DNA of 64,000 nucleotides from Deltaproteobacteria bacterium (lineage in GTDB: Bacteria; UBA10199; JACPAL01; JACOUP01): the NCBI GenBank assembly GCA_016177765.1, contig JACOUP010000008.1:961165-1025164 (forward strand), in the 5' to 3' direction. Positions 7,991 to 16,927 of the stretch are shown in pieces. Made by a program: the position numbers and the translations under genes. Numbering within the stretch: the first letter of the stretch is position 1; every line of letters begins with the position of its first letter. The notes beneath the pieces were generated by a model that was given only the letters and a program-made list of their open reading frames with translations, was not told where the DNA came from and searched no databases.

Positions 7991-8969
7991 GAAAATAACT
8001 TACAGAGAAGCCTTGAACGAGGCGCTGGTGGAGGAGATGGAGAGGGATCCTGCGGTGGTCCTGATCGGTGAGGAGGTTGGCCAGTATGACGGGGCGTACA
8101 AGGTGAGTCAGGGGCTCCTCAAGAAGTTTGGTGAAAAGCGGGTGATCGATACGCCGATTACAGAGGCCGGCTTTGCCGGCCTTGGGATCGGTGCCGCCAT
8201 GGGGGGGCTTCGACCTGTGGTTGAGATGATGACCTTTAATTTCGCCCTTTTGGCACTTGATCAGATTGTCAACGGCGCCGCGAAGATGCGTTATATGTCA
8301 GGCGGGCAGGTGAAGGTCCCTTGCGTTATTCGAGGCCCCGGCGGGGCGGCCCACCAGTTGGCGGCACAACATTCGCAATGTTTTGAGTCCACTTTTGCCT
8401 CGGTTCCTGGTCTTAAAGTAGTGATGCCCTCGACATCGAGGGATGCCAAAGGGCTCCTGAAGTCGGCGATTCGGGATGATAATCCGGTCATTTTTATTGA
8501 GGGGGAGATTCTCTATGGTTCGGTTGGAGATGTTCCCGAAGGGGAATACCTGATTCCGATCGGTGTGGGGGATATCAAGAGAGAAGGAAGTGACGTGACG
8601 ATTATCGCTCACTCCAAGATGGTTTATGTCGCCCTGACAGCGGCCAAACGATTGGAAGAGTTTGGGATCTCTGCCGAGGTTCTTGATCTAAGAACAATCC
8701 GGCCGCTCGATGAAGAATTGATTGTTCAATCGGTTCGAAAAACACACCGTTGTGTGATTGTAGAAGAGGGGTGGCATTTTTACGGCGTGGGGGCCCAGGT
8801 GGCGGATGTTATTTACAATCATATTTTTGACGAACTGGATGCCCCAATCCGAAGGGTGACAGGACTGGATGTCCCGATGCCCTATAGCAAACCGCTGGAG
8901 CATCAGGTGATTCCGGATGCTCATCGGGTGATTGATGCCGTCCGGGATGTTCTGTATATGAAAGGGTAG
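7983..8969 (+). CDS. pdhB: pyruvate dehydrogenase E1 component, beta subunit
   Basis: Beta subunit of the E1 heterotetramer. Recognised from TYREALNEALVEEMERDP, VVLIGEEVGQYDGAYKVSQG, then DTPITEAGFAGLGIGAAMGG, VIRGPGGAAHQLAAQHSQ and the C-terminal HQVIPDAHRVIDAV. 328 residues, normal. I take the ATG at 7983 (MLKKITYREAL), inside the end of pdhA, because longer in-frame starts would add residues lacking homology to the family. Eight bases separate its stop from pdhC. Confidence 0.94.
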   Translation: MLKKITYREALNEALVEEMERDPAVVLIGEEVGQYDGAYKVSQGLLKKFGEKRVIDTPITEAGFAGLGIGAAMGGLRPVVEMMTFNFALLALDQIVNGAAKMRYMSGGQVKVPCVIRGPGGAAHQLAAQHSQCFESTFASVPGLKVVMPSTSRDAKGLLKSAIRDDNPVIFIEGEILYGSVGDVPEGEYLIPIGVGDIKREGSDVTIIAHSKMVYVALTAAKRLEEFGISAEVLDLRTIRPLDEELIVQSVRKTHRCVIVEEGWHFYGVGAQVADVIYNHIFDELDAPIRRVTGLDVPMPYSKPLEHQVIPDAHRVIDAVRDVLYMKG

Positions 8970-8977
8970 GAAAGATT

Positions 8978-10264
8978 ATGGCGTATATTTTAAGAATGCC
9001 GCGACTGTCGGATACCATGCAGGAAGGGGAACTCCTGAAATGGCTCAGGAAGGAAGGGGATAAGATTGAGCCGGGGGATCTGATCGCCGAGGTGGAGACC
9101 GACAAGGCGACGATGGAGTTTGAATGTTATGAAGGGGGCGTTTTGGTGAAAAGGCTTGCTGCCGAAGGGGAAACCCTCCCGGTCGGCGGGGCGATGGCGA
9201 TTGTGGCGGATGAGGGGGGAGAGGATATCGGCGAGTTTTTAAAAATGGTAGAAGAAGAAAAGAGGGGGAAGATAGAAAAGAAGGAAAAAATAAAAAAGAT
9301 TGAGAAGACAGAAGGGATTAGAAAAGGAGAAGAGAGTCAGAGAAAACCCCAAGGTGTTGTGATCCCCCCAAGACCGGAACCGGTCCCTACCGATAAAAAA
9401 GGTTGGATCAAGGCTTCACCACTGGCTCGAAGGCTTGCTGAAGAAAAGGGAGTTGATTTAACAACGGTTGTCGGGAGCGGGCCCGGTGGTCGGATTATCC
9501 GGCAGGATGTTGAAAAAATGGTAGGGGCGGTTCGCGAACCGCCCGTACAGGAAATCCCCAAACCCTTTCAAAAAGGAGAACCAGTCAAGCTCTCGATGAT
9601 GCGGAAGGCGATCGTCCGGACGATGCAGTCCTCCAAACCGGGCGTTCCCCATTATTACCTGAATATCGATATTGATGCTGCCCCGATGGAGGTTTTTAGA
9701 CAAAAACTCAAGAAAAAGAAAACAGGCGTGACGATCACCGCCCTTTTGATCAAGGCGGCGGCCATCGCCCTCAAAAAACACCCCCTTGTCAACACGGTCT
9801 TTCAGAGTGATGCACTCATGGGGGATCATCTCCTTACCTGCCCCCATGCCGATATCGGCGTGGCGGTTGATATCGCAGAAGGAGGACTCGTCACGCCGGT
9901 TATCCGCAATTGTGAGGAAAAAACACTGAAAGAGATTTCTGCTGAATTGGAACAGTTGGCCCAGAGAGCCCGTGAGAAAAAATTGAAAGAAGAGGAATAC
10001 AAAGGAGCGACTTTTGCCATTAGCAACTTGGGGATGTTTGGCATTACGCGGTTTACCGCTGTGATCGTTCCCCCCGCCGCCGCGATGCTGGCCGTTGGTA
10101 AAACACGTGAAATTCCGGTCATTAAGAAAGAAAAAATTTCTATTGGAAGAGAAATTTCAATGACACTTTCTTGTGACCATCGAGTTGTTGATGGGGCGGT
10201 GGGGGCGAGGTTTTTGCAAACATTGAAGGAAATATTGGAGAATCCTTATGACTCAAAACTATGA
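8978..10264 (+). CDS. pdhC: dihydrolipoamide acetyltransferase (PDH E2)
   Basis: E2 core of the pyruvate dehydrogenase complex. Domain order: one lipoyl domain (residues 1-80, lipoyl lysine in VETDKATMEF), a charged Lys/Glu linker, a peripheral-subunit-binding domain (KASPLARRLAEEKGVDL... GSGPGGRIIRQDVE), and the catalytic domain ending in SCDHRVVDGAVGARFL, which holds the active-site His. 428 residues. The linker between binding and catalytic domains contains a 28-bp palindromic repeat (9521-9548) translated as VGAVREPPVQ. Overlaps lpdA by 17 bp. Confidence 0.95.
   Translation: MAYILRMPRLSDTMQEGELLKWLRKEGDKIEPGDLIAEVETDKATMEFECYEGGVLVKRLAAEGETLPVGGAMAIVADEGGEDIGEFLKMVEEEKRGKIEKKEKIKKIEKTEGIRKGEESQRKPQGVVIPPRPEPVPTDKKGWIKASPLARRLAEEKGVDLTTVVGSGPGGRIIRQDVEKMVGAVREPPVQEIPKPFQKGEPVKLSMMRKAIVRTMQSSKPGVPHYYLNIDIDAAPMEVFRQKLKKKKTGVTITALLIKAAAIALKKHPLVNTVFQSDALMGDHLLTCPHADIGVAVDIAEGGLVTPVIRNCEEKTLKEISAELEQLAQRAREKKLKEEEYKGATFAISNLGMFGITRFTAVIVPPAAAMLAVGKTREIPVIKKEKISIGREISMTLSCDHRVVDGAVGARFLQTLKEILENPYDSKL
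9521..9548. repeat. 28-bp near-perfect palindrome in the E2 linker
   Basis: The central 20 bp, GGGCGGTTCG followed by its exact reverse complement (9525-9544), form a perfect palindrome; the flanks GTAG and GTAC extend it with one mismatch. It resembles the GTAGGGGCGG...CCGCCCCTAC repeats I have seen dispersed in other bacterial genomes. Here it is read through in frame within the flexible linker of pdhC. Confidence 0.8.
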
Positions 10265-11651
10265 TCTTATTGTTATTGGTACCGGTCCCGGGGGTTACGT
10301 CGCGGCGATTCGTGCCTCCCAGTTGGGTCTTAAAGTGGCCGTGGTCGAACGGGAAAAGGTGGGTGGGGTTTGTCTGAACTGGGGTTGTATCCCGACTAAA
10401 TCGCTTCTGGAATCGGCCCATCTTTTTGCCAAGATGCAGAGGGCGGAGGATTATGGTCTCAAGGCCAGCTCGGTCGGGTTTGATTTTACCCAAGTCATCA
10501 AGAGGAGCCGGCAGGTCGCGGGGCGTTTGGAAAAAGGGGTCCAGTTTCTCTTCAAAAAAAATAAGATTGATCTCTACGAAGGAGAGGCCGTAATTTTGGC
10601 GCCGGGTGAAGTGGGTATTACCTCTTGCAATAGCGCCAAAGAACTGCAGGCCAAGAATATCTTGCTGGCCACTGGGGCGCGCCCTCGAAGTTTACCGGGG
10701 ATCGAACCAGACGGGGAGAAAATCATTACTTATCGTGAGGCGATCCAGCTTTCGCAGTGCCCGAAAAATCTGGCGATTATCGGGGCGGGGGCGATCGGTG
10801 TAGAGATGGCCTATTTTTATGCCAGCCTTGGCGCGGCCATTTCTCTTTTTGAGGTAGCCTCCAACATCCTTCCCTTTGAAGACCAGGAGGTCTCCGAGGC
10901 GCTTGAAAAGCAGTTCAAGAAGGAAGGATGGGGTATTCATACCAGTGCACGGGTGGAAAAAGTTGAAAAAAACAGTCATGGTGTGAAAATTGTTTACCGT
11001 TCGGGGGACCAACAGGGAGAGACATCGGCCGATCTTTTATTGTTGGCCGTTGGGATGCAGGGGAACGGGGATCGTTTGGGCAAGGTCATCCAGGGAGATC
11101 CCAAAACCGGCTTTGTTAAAGTAAATGAGCGGTTTCAAACAGCGAAAGATGGGATCTACGCGATCGGTGATCTGATCGGCCCGCCGCTCTTGGCCCATGT
11201 GGCGAGCGCCGAGGGGCTCGCCGCTGTCGAAGGGATTGCCGGCAAGAAGGGTGATTCACCCAAACCGCGCCCGATCAATTATGACCGGATCCCCTCTTGC
11301 GTTTATTGCGAACCGCAGGTGGCCCATGTGGGGTTAACCGAGAAACAGGCACGGGAAAGAACGGACAAGATCCGTGTCGGGCGTTTCCCCTTTCAGGCCT
11401 CGGGACGTGCCCTCTCCAGCGGAGAGACATTTGGCTTTGTCAAAGTGATCGTTGATGACAAGTATGGCGAGATCCTTGGGGTTCATCTCGTGGGCGCTGG
11501 TGTTACAGAATTGGTGGCCGAGGTGACGACTGCCATGAATCTTGAAGCGACCGGTGAATCCCTTTATCAGTCAATCCACAGCCATCCGACACTCTCGGAG
11601 GCGGTCATGGAGGCGGCGGCCAATGCCTATGGGTGTGCGATCCATATCTGA
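10248..11651 (+). CDS. lpdA: dihydrolipoyl dehydrogenase (E3)
   Basis: FAD enzyme that reoxidises dihydrolipoyl-E2 with NAD+. N-terminal FAD site YDLIVIGTGPGGYVAAIRA, redox disulfide GGVCLNWGCIPTKS, NAD-binding NLAIIGAGAIGVEMAYFY, second FAD motif DGIYAIGDLIG, and the catalytic HSHPTLSEAVMEAA near the C-terminus. 467 residues, normal. Between EGIAGK and KPRPINYDRIPSCVY there is a five-residue insertion, KGDSP, encoded by a GGGTGATTCACCC palindrome at 11249-11261. The lipB start lies within its 3' end. Confidence 0.96.
   Translation: MTQNYDLIVIGTGPGGYVAAIRASQLGLKVAVVEREKVGGVCLNWGCIPTKSLLESAHLFAKMQRAEDYGLKASSVGFDFTQVIKRSRQVAGRLEKGVQFLFKKNKIDLYEGEAVILAPGEVGITSCNSAKELQAKNILLATGARPRSLPGIEPDGEKIITYREAIQLSQCPKNLAIIGAGAIGVEMAYFYASLGAAISLFEVASNILPFEDQEVSEALEKQFKKEGWGIHTSARVEKVEKNSHGVKIVYRSGDQQGETSADLLLLAVGMQGNGDRLGKVIQGDPKTGFVKVNERFQTAKDGIYAIGDLIGPPLLAHVASAEGLAAVEGIAGKKGDSPKPRPINYDRIPSCVYCEPQVAHVGLTEKQARERTDKIRVGRFPFQASGRALSSGETFGFVKVIVDDKYGEILGVHLVGAGVTELVAEVTTAMNLEATGESLYQSIHSHPTLSEAVMEAAANAYGCAIHI
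11249..11261. repeat. 13-bp palindrome GGGTGATTCACCC (in lpdA)
   Basis: Perfect palindrome flanked by AA and AA; read as AAG GGT GAT TCA CCC. It encodes the KGDSP that interrupts an otherwise conserved stretch before KPRPINY. Member of the GGGTGNNNCACCC family. Confidence 0.85.
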
Positions 11652-12348
11652 AAAACCGGTGGTGACGCTTTGCCCGGGCCCTATCTCTTACGATGAGGCA
11701 CTGGCAAAGCAAATGGAGCTCCACCAACTCCGGTGCGTTGACAAAATTCCAGATACCCTCCTCCTGTTAGAACACCAACCGGTCATGACCGTTGGTCTCT
11801 CTGGAGGATGGCAGTTTCTCAAGGTCCCCAGGGAATTTCTGGAAGGTCAGGGGATCGTCTTTAGGGAGACCGATCGTGGAGGGAAAATTACCTTTCACAA
11901 TCCCGGACAAGTCGTTGGTTACCCGATTGTCAAACTGGCCCTTCACGGTTTGTCGATCTCCACATTTGTCTGTCGATTACAGGAAATGTTAATTCGCGTT
12001 CTTGCTGATTTTGGAGTCGTCGCCTATTCTCGTGACAGGATCATCGGTGTCTGGACGCGCGGGAGGAAAATCGCTTCTCTCGGATTACGTCTGCATCATG
12101 GGGTGACGCGACACGGGTTTGCCTTGAACGTCAACAATGACCTGACCGGTTTTCAGATGATCGATCCGTGTGGTCTCGTCGGTTGTGAAATCACTTCCCT
12201 CCAAAAAGAGGGGGTGGATCTCTCGACAACAGAAGTAGAATCAAAAATTACCGGTTACTGGCAGGAACTTTTTGAGGGGATGATTCATGAGGTATCAAAG
12301 GAAACAGGTAGCGGGGGTGATTCACCCCAACGAGTCGCTCAAATCTAA
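11623..12348 (+). CDS. lipB: lipoyl(octanoyl) transferase
   Basis: Transfers octanoate from acyl-carrier protein to lipoyl domains such as that of PdhC. Diagnostic motifs: RGGKITFHNPGQVVGYPIV (family RGGxxTxHGPGQ, here with NPGQ), then RKIASLGLRLHHGVTRHGFA with the catalytic-region lysine, LNVNNDL and MIDPCGL with the catalytic cysteine. Start chosen at ATG 11623 (GGAGG about 10 bases upstream), inside the 3' end of lpdA; ATG 11629 is equivalent. About 241 residues. The C-terminal 20 residues overlap lipA and include a palindromic repeat (12315-12327), read here as GGDSPQ. Confidence 0.93.
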   Translation: MPMGVRSISEKPVVTLCPGPISYDEALAKQMELHQLRCVDKIPDTLLLLEHQPVMTVGLSGGWQFLKVPREFLEGQGIVFRETDRGGKITFHNPGQVVGYPIVKLALHGLSISTFVCRLQEMLIRVLADFGVVAYSRDRIIGVWTRGRKIASLGLRLHHGVTRHGFALNVNNDLTGFQMIDPCGLVGCEITSLQKEGVDLSTTEVESKITGYWQELFEGMIHEVSKETGSGGDSPQRVAQI

Positions 12349-13213
12349 GGGTGGTTCACCCTACACGAGGCATCCGGAATGGCTGAAGGTGAAGATGCCT
12401 CAGGGGGAAGAATACCACCGTTTGAAGCTTCTTGCCCGGGAGCATCGTCTTCATACGGTGTGCGAATCAGCCTCCTGCCCCAATATCGGGGAATGTTGGA
12501 ACAATGGGACACTCACGATCATGATCATGGGGAATACTTGCACACGGGCCTGTCGGTTTTGTGATGTCCCTGCCGGAAAACCCGGTCCTTTGGATCCTCG
12601 TGAACCTGAGGAGGTGGCGGGGATGCTCTCCAAACTGGGCCTCCGCTATGCGGTGATTACCTCCGTGGATCGGGATGATCTCCCGGACGAAGGGGCCTCG
12701 CATTGGGCGACGACCATCCAAAAAGTGAGAGAGGCCTGCCCGGTCCTGAAGATCGAAGTTTTAATTCCTGATTTCCATGCCAGGGGAGATTGCCTCAAAA
12801 CTGTTTGCGAAGCGGCCCCGGATCTCCTGGCCCATAATCTGGAAACAGTTCGGGGGCTTCAGGGAAAAATCAGGCCTCAGAGCCGGTATGACTGGTCCCT
12901 AAAGACCCTTCGGATCGCGAGGCAAGAATTTGGGATGATGACCAAGAGCGGTCTGATGCTGGGCTTGGGGGAGAGCAGGGAACAGGTTATTGAGGCGATG
13001 GAGGATTTACAAAAAGTTGACTGTCAGATTCTGACCCTCGGGCAATACCTTCGTCCCTCACGACAACACCACCCGGTGGTTGATTATATCAGCCCCGAAC
13101 AGTTTGCTCGGTACCGGGAGATCGGGGAGGAGATCGGCTTTGCCCATGTCGAGTCCGGCCCTCTTGTTCGGAGTTCTTACCGTGCCGACCGGCAGGCCGC
13201 CGGGTTTGTGTAA
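12287..13213 (+). CDS. lipA: lipoyl synthase
   Basis: Radical-SAM enzyme that inserts two sulfurs into octanoyl-lysine to make lipoyl groups. The auxiliary cluster cysteines CESASCPNIGEC and the radical-SAM CTRACRFC are intact, and the C-terminus has the RSSYRAD motif. 308 residues. The N-terminus is unusual: before PEWLKVKMP it carries two palindromic repeats 34 bp apart (12315 and 12349), read as GVIHPN and KGGSPY; the first also lies in the overlapping lipB frame. It overlaps lipB by 62 bp, so octanoyl transfer and sulfur insertion are translationally linked and follow the E2 substrate in one cluster. Confidence 0.95.
   Translation: MRYQRKQVAGVIHPNESLKSKGGSPYTRHPEWLKVKMPQGEEYHRLKLLAREHRLHTVCESASCPNIGECWNNGTLTIMIMGNTCTRACRFCDVPAGKPGPLDPREPEEVAGMLSKLGLRYAVITSVDRDDLPDEGASHWATTIQKVREACPVLKIEVLIPDFHARGDCLKTVCEAAPDLLAHNLETVRGLQGKIRPQSRYDWSLKTLRIARQEFGMMTKSGLMLGLGESREQVIEAMEDLQKVDCQILTLGQYLRPSRQHHPVVDYISPEQFARYREIGEEIGFAHVESGPLVRSSYRADRQAAGFV
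12315..12327. repeat. palindrome GGGTGATTCACCC in the lipB/lipA overlap
   Basis: Perfect palindrome, extendable by one G/C pair each side. It is translated in two frames at once: GGDSP in LipB's C-terminus and GVIHP in LipA's N-terminus. Confidence 0.85.
12349..12361. repeat. palindrome GGGTGGTTCACCC in lipA
   Basis: Perfect palindrome flanked by AA and TA; encodes KGGSP just before the conserved start of LipA. Only 34 bp from another copy. Confidence 0.85.
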
Positions 13214-13219
13214 AACAAA

Positions 13220-13248
13220 TTGACGCTCTTCAATGGGGCATGTTACCA
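13220..13248 (+). promoter_or_regulatory. mglA-like gene promoter
   Basis: TTGACG (13220-13225), 17-bp spacer, TTACCA (13243-13248), then 9 nt to the ATG at 13258 with no Shine-Dalgarno. The start point would fall about at or just before the ATG, suggesting a leaderless transcript. Confidence 0.6.
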
Positions 13249-13257
13249 TCCTTCCCG

Positions 13258-13842
13258 ATGTCTTTTATCAATCCCAAAGAGAAGGAGATCAACTGCAAGA
13301 TTGTCTATTACGGCCCCGCCTTTTCTGGCAAATCTACAACCCTCCGCAAAGTATTCGAAAAGGTCTCCAAAAATAAAAATGGCAGAATCGTTTCACTGAC
13401 AGAGGAACAGGACCGGACCATCTATTTTGATTTCCTTCCTCTCTCTTTAGGCAAGGTTAAAGATTATCAAGTTCGTCTCCACCTTTATAGCGTTCCGGGC
13501 CAGATCCTTTATGCCAATAGCCGGAAGATTATCTTGAAGGGGGTGGATGGGGTTATCTTTGTGGTAGATTCACAGGTGGAAAAGATGGAGGCGAATATTG
13601 AGAGTTTCCGCAACCTCAAGGATAGTCTTCGTGAACAAGAGGCGGGTTCAATCCCCCCCCTCGTTTTTCAGTATAACAAAAGGGACCTTTCCAATGCGGC
13701 GCCGGTGGCGCAACTGCGTGAGATCTTAAACAGTTCCAAGCTTCCGGATTTTGAATCAGTCGCTACCCAGGGAGAAGGGGTCATGGAGGCGATGCAGATG
13801 GTAGCCAAACAGGTCCTCAAGGAACTCCAGAAAAAGGGGTAA
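13258..13842 (+). CDS. MglA-type small Ras-like GTPase
   Basis: Member of the MglA family of bacterial Ras-like GTPases, which in Myxococcus set cell polarity for motility. Visible: MSFINPKEKEINCKIVYYG start, G1 loop GPAFSGKSTT, G3 region SVPGQILYANSRKIILKG, VDGVIFVVDSQ, and G4 NKRDL. 194 residues, the usual length. I start at ATG 13258 because homologues begin MSFIN; an in-frame ATG at 13240 would add six residues and overlap the promoter. No mglB (Roadblock/LC7 GAP) gene is adjacent. The gene stands alone after lipA and faces the convergent transaldolase gene. Function in motility or polarity here is inference. Confidence 0.9.
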   Translation: MSFINPKEKEINCKIVYYGPAFSGKSTTLRKVFEKVSKNKNGRIVSLTEEQDRTIYFDFLPLSLGKVKDYQVRLHLYSVPGQILYANSRKIILKGVDGVIFVVDSQVEKMEANIESFRNLKDSLREQEAGSIPPLVFQYNKRDLSNAAPVAQLREILNSSKLPDFESVATQGEGVMEAMQMVAKQVLKELQKKG

Positions 13843-13852
13843 TCGCCCACTT

Positions 13853-14497
13853 TTACTTTGGGATTTTCTTCCAATCGTCGAGAAATTTCTGAATCCCGAT
13901 ATCGGTCAACGGGTGTTTGGCGAGCCGGGTGATGACGGGAAAGGGGCAGGTGACGACATCCGAGCCCATTAGCGCCGCTTCAAGCACATGGACCGGGTGA
14001 CGGACACTGGCGGTCAGGATCTCGGTTTTAAAGCCGAAGTTGTTGTAGATCTGCCGGATCTGCCGGATCAGTTCCATCCCGTACTGGGAGATGTCATCCA
14101 AACGCCCGACAAAAGGGGAGACAAAAGTGGCCCCCGCCTTGGCGGCGAGCAACGCCTGGTTGGCCGAAAAGACGAGGGTCACGTTGGTTGGTATCCCCTC
14201 CGCGGCGCACTGCTTGACCGCCTTGAGCCCTTCCGTCGTCATCACAATCTTGATCACAATATTTTTGTGGATCTTCCGGAAGGCCTGTGCCTCCTTCATC
14301 ATTCCGTCCTTATCGAGACTCACGGTTTCAGCACTGACCGGCCCGTTCACAATCGAGCAGATCTCTTTTAGGGTTTCATTATAATTTCGCCCCGTCTTGG
14401 CGGCGAGGGTCGGGTTGGTGGTGACCCCATCAATCACCCCCATCGCCTGGGCCTCGCGGATCTCTTTGACATCGGCAGAATCGATAAATATTTTCAT
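13853..14497 (-). CDS. transaldolase / fructose-6-phosphate aldolase family protein
   Basis: Short (TalC/FSA-type) class I aldolase, about 214 residues. [29 protein letters not shown], the Schiff-base lysine region [37 protein letters not shown] and [11 protein letters not shown] are all characteristic. The start ATG at 14497 overlaps the folK stop (ATGA), better than a start 21 bases upstream. Likely works in the non-oxidative pentose phosphate pathway as a transaldolase; discrimination from F6P aldolase is not possible by eye. Last gene of the dapA-dapB-dapL-folK block. Confidence 0.93.
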   Translation of the reverse strand: MKIFIDSADVKEIREAQAMGVIDGVTTNPTLAAKTGRNYNETLKEICSIVNGPVSAETVSLDKDGMMKEAQAFRKIHKNIVIKIVMTTEGLKAVKQCAAEGIPTNVTLVFSANQALLAAKAGATFVSPFVGRLDDISQYGMELIRQIRQIYNNFGFKTEILTASVRHPVHVLEAALMGSDVVTCPFPVITRLAKHPLTDIGIQKFLDDWKKIPK

Positions 14498-15009
14498 GAG
14501 TGATTGTTCACTAGCCATACCTTAACTTGGGATCGGTCTTCAAGCTCTTTTAAAAGGGTCCGGATCGGTTTCTTGAGGAGGGGGTGTTCCCAATCGGGGG
14601 CGATGTCGAAGAGCGGTTGCAGGACAAAGCGCCTTTTGACGATCTCCGGATGGGGCAGGGTCAGGTTTGGCGTTGCCAAGATGAGGGTGTCGAAAAAAAG
14701 GAGGTCGAGGTCAATCGTCCGGGGGGCCCAATCTGATTTGCTTTCTCTCCCCATATTTTTTTCAATCGTTTGAAGCCTTTTTAAAAGGGCCTCAGGTTCA
14801 AGATCGGTTTTGATTTGAATCACACTGTTGATAAACCACTCTTGTCGTCCCTTTTGATGGGGGAGGACCACCGGTTCTGTTTCATAGAATGGAGATTCCT
14901 GGACGACCCTTGTTTTCGGCAAGAGAGAAAACTGATCAATGGCCTGGCGACAATTCTTGAGCCTGTCACCAAGGTTGGAACCGATACCAATAAAAGCAAT
15001 CTCCGACAT
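14494..15009 (-). CDS. folK: 2-amino-4-hydroxy-6-hydroxymethyldihydropteridine pyrophosphokinase
   Basis: Folate biosynthesis: transfers pyrophosphate from ATP to hydroxymethyldihydropterin. [19 protein letters not shown] at the start, [10 protein letters not shown], and the signature [11 protein letters not shown] with [16 protein letters not shown]. 171 residues, normal. Start overlaps the dapL stop (TGATG), and its stop overlaps the transaldolase start (ATGA). Gene order with dap genes appears to be an operon of convenience; no biochemical link. Confidence 0.95.
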   Translation of the reverse strand: MSEIAFIGIGSNLGDRLKNCRQAIDQFSLLPKTRVVQESPFYETEPVVLPHQKGRQEWFINSVIQIKTDLEPEALLKRLQTIEKNMGRESKSDWAPRTIDLDLLFFDTLILATPNLTLPHPEIVKRRFVLQPLFDIAPDWEHPLLKKPIRTLLKELEDRSQVKVWLVNNHS

Positions 15010-16175
15010 CAGACTTTGAGTTTTTTGAGACGGTCCAACGCCTCTTGGAGACGGTCTTCCTCTTTGGTAAGGGAAAAACGGACAAACCCTTCGCCGTGCT
15101 CTCCAAAACCGTTTCCGGGGGTACAGACAATCCCATTCTCCTCCAGGAGTTTCATGGCAAAGCTCTTGGAGTTATACCCACCAGGGATGGCGACCCAGAC
15201 GTAGAAAGTGGCCGCCGCGCTGGCGACATCAAAACCGATCTTCTTCAGGCCGCTGATAAAAAGGGTGTGCCTTGCCTTGTAGAGCTTGCGAATCTCAGCC
15301 GCCGCCGCTTCTCCCTTTTCCAACGCGACCATACCGGCAAACTGGATCGGGTGAAAGACACCCGAATCGACGTTGGTCTTCACCTTTCCTAAGCCGGCGA
15401 CAATTTCGGGGTGGCCGCAAGCCCAGCCGATCCGCCATCCAGTCATGTTAAATGTCTTGGAGAGGGACTGAAATTCGATCCCGACCTCCATGGCACCGGG
15501 TATCTCGAGAAAACTCACCGGTTTCTTGCCGTCAAAATAGATTTCCGCATAAGCGGCATCACTACAGACAATGATCTGGTATTTCTGTGCGAAGGCAACC
15601 ACCTCTTTGTAAAATTCTTTGGTGGCCGCCGCCGCCGTCGGGTTATTGGGATAATTGATATGGAGAAGCCTGCTTTTGACGGCAATATCTTCGGGGATCT
15701 CCGCAAGATCAGGCAGAAAACCGTTTTCTCTTTTTAAGGGTAGAAAATAAGGCTGGCCCCCGCTAAAAAGGGTCCCGCTGGTGTAAGGAGGATACCCCGG
15801 TGAAGGGATCAAGACATAATCTCCGGGGTTGACGAAGGCGTAAGGGATGTTGGCGATCCCCTCTTTAGAACCGATCAAGGAGACAACCTGTGTCTCGGGG
15901 TCAAGAGTGACACCGAAGCGCTTCTTCATCCATCGGGAGGCCACTTCCCGAAACTGATTCATCCCGCTGTAAGAGGGATACTGGTGGTTGGCAGGGTCTT
16001 CGGCCCGTTTCTGCAACTCTTTGACGATAAATTCAGGAGTTGGGCGATCCGGGTCGCCGACTCCGAGGTCAATCACGTTAACCCCCTTTTTGATCTGCTC
16101 GGCCTTCAGACGATCGACTTCGGCAAAGAGGTAGGGAGGCAGGTTTCTGATTCGATCGGTGAGTTCTATCTTCAT
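15009..16175 (-). CDS. dapL: LL-diaminopimelate aminotransferase
   Basis: PLP enzyme converting tetrahydrodipicolinate directly to LL-diaminopimelate, the short DapL route to meso-DAP and lysine. DLGVGDPDRPTPEFIV, YPSYSGMNQFREVAS, YPNNPTAAAATKEF and the PLP lysine segment SLSKTFNMTGWRIGWACG are present. About 388 residues when started at ATG 16175, which overlaps the dapB stop (ATGA); an upstream in-frame start adds 20 non-conserved residues. Context with dapA and dapB supports DapL over a generic class I aminotransferase. Confidence 0.92.
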   Translation of the reverse strand: MKIELTDRIRNLPPYLFAEVDRLKAEQIKKGVNVIDLGVGDPDRPTPEFIVKELQKRAEDPANHQYPSYSGMNQFREVASRWMKKRFGVTLDPETQVVSLIGSKEGIANIPYAFVNPGDYVLIPSPGYPPYTSGTLFSGGQPYFLPLKRENGFLPDLAEIPEDIAVKSRLLHINYPNNPTAAAATKEFYKEVVAFAQKYQIIVCSDAAYAEIYFDGKKPVSFLEIPGAMEVGIEFQSLSKTFNMTGWRIGWACGHPEIVAGLGKVKTNVDSGVFHPIQFAGMVALEKGEAAAAEIRKLYKARHTLFISGLKKIGFDVASAAATFYVWVAIPGGYNSKSFAMKLLEENGIVCTPGNGFGEHGEGFVRFSLTKEEDRLQEALDRLKKLKV

Positions 16176-16927
16176 GGTTTCAGGCCAAGGACTTGCTGCA
16201 TGTCGTAGAGGCCCGGTTTTTTGCCAATGAGCCATTTGGCGGCACGGAGGGCCCCTATTGAAAAGGTTTCCCGTGAAGAGGCGTGATGGGTAATTTCTAG
16301 CGATTCGCCCGGTCCGGAAAAAAGAATGGTATGATCCCCGACCACCTCTCCCTCGCGAACTGATTCGATAGGGATGTCCGACAGCTCTCTTCCGGAGGCT
16401 GTGGCGATCACTTCAGCGGTGCGAAGGGCGGTTCCTGAAGGGGCATCTTTTTTGTGGACATGATGGACTTCCTTCATCTGAACGGAAAATCCCTTTCCAA
16501 AGACACGGGCCGCTTCTTCGACGATCTTCCATAGCGTATTGACACCGGTGGACATATTCGGAGCCAAGACAATCGGGATGGTTCGGGACAGTTTTTTAAT
16601 TTCTCCTCTGACGTCTTCGGAAAAACCGGTAGTTCCAATCACAATCGGTTTCTTGGCCCGTGCCGCCGCCTGCAAATGTTCAAGACTTCCTGAGGGGGTG
16701 GAAAAGCTGATGATCGCCTCCCCTTTGCCCGCCAGTTCCTGGAGCGAGTCGGTAATCATCACACCGCAGGAACAACAGCCGGCGAGCAGACAGGCATCCT
16801 TGCCAAGGGCTTCATTGCTGGGGGATTCGATGGCGCCGACCAGTTTGAGATCGGGGTCTTGGCAAAGGTTAGTGATGATCTGCCGCCCCATCCGGCCGGC
16901 CGCGCCACAAACAATCAACCGGATCAT
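16172..16927 (-). CDS. dapB: 4-hydroxy-tetrahydrodipicolinate reductase
   Basis: Second step of the DAP/lysine pathway, NAD(P)H-dependent. N-terminal GAAGRMGRQI nucleotide-binding loop; FSTPSG and IGTTGFSE; APNMSTGVN; and the signature EVHHVHKKDAPSGTAL with the catalytic His and Lys. 251 residues. ATGA overlaps with dapA upstream and dapL downstream. Confidence 0.96.
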   Translation of the reverse strand: MIRLIVCGAAGRMGRQIITNLCQDPDLKLVGAIESPSNEALGKDACLLAGCCSCGVMITDSLQELAGKGEAIISFSTPSGSLEHLQAAARAKKPIVIGTTGFSEDVRGEIKKLSRTIPIVLAPNMSTGVNTLWKIVEEAARVFGKGFSVQMKEVHHVHKKDAPSGTALRTAEVIATASGRELSDIPIESVREGEVVGDHTILFSGPGESLEITHHASSRETFSIGALRAAKWLIGKKPGLYDMQQVLGLKP

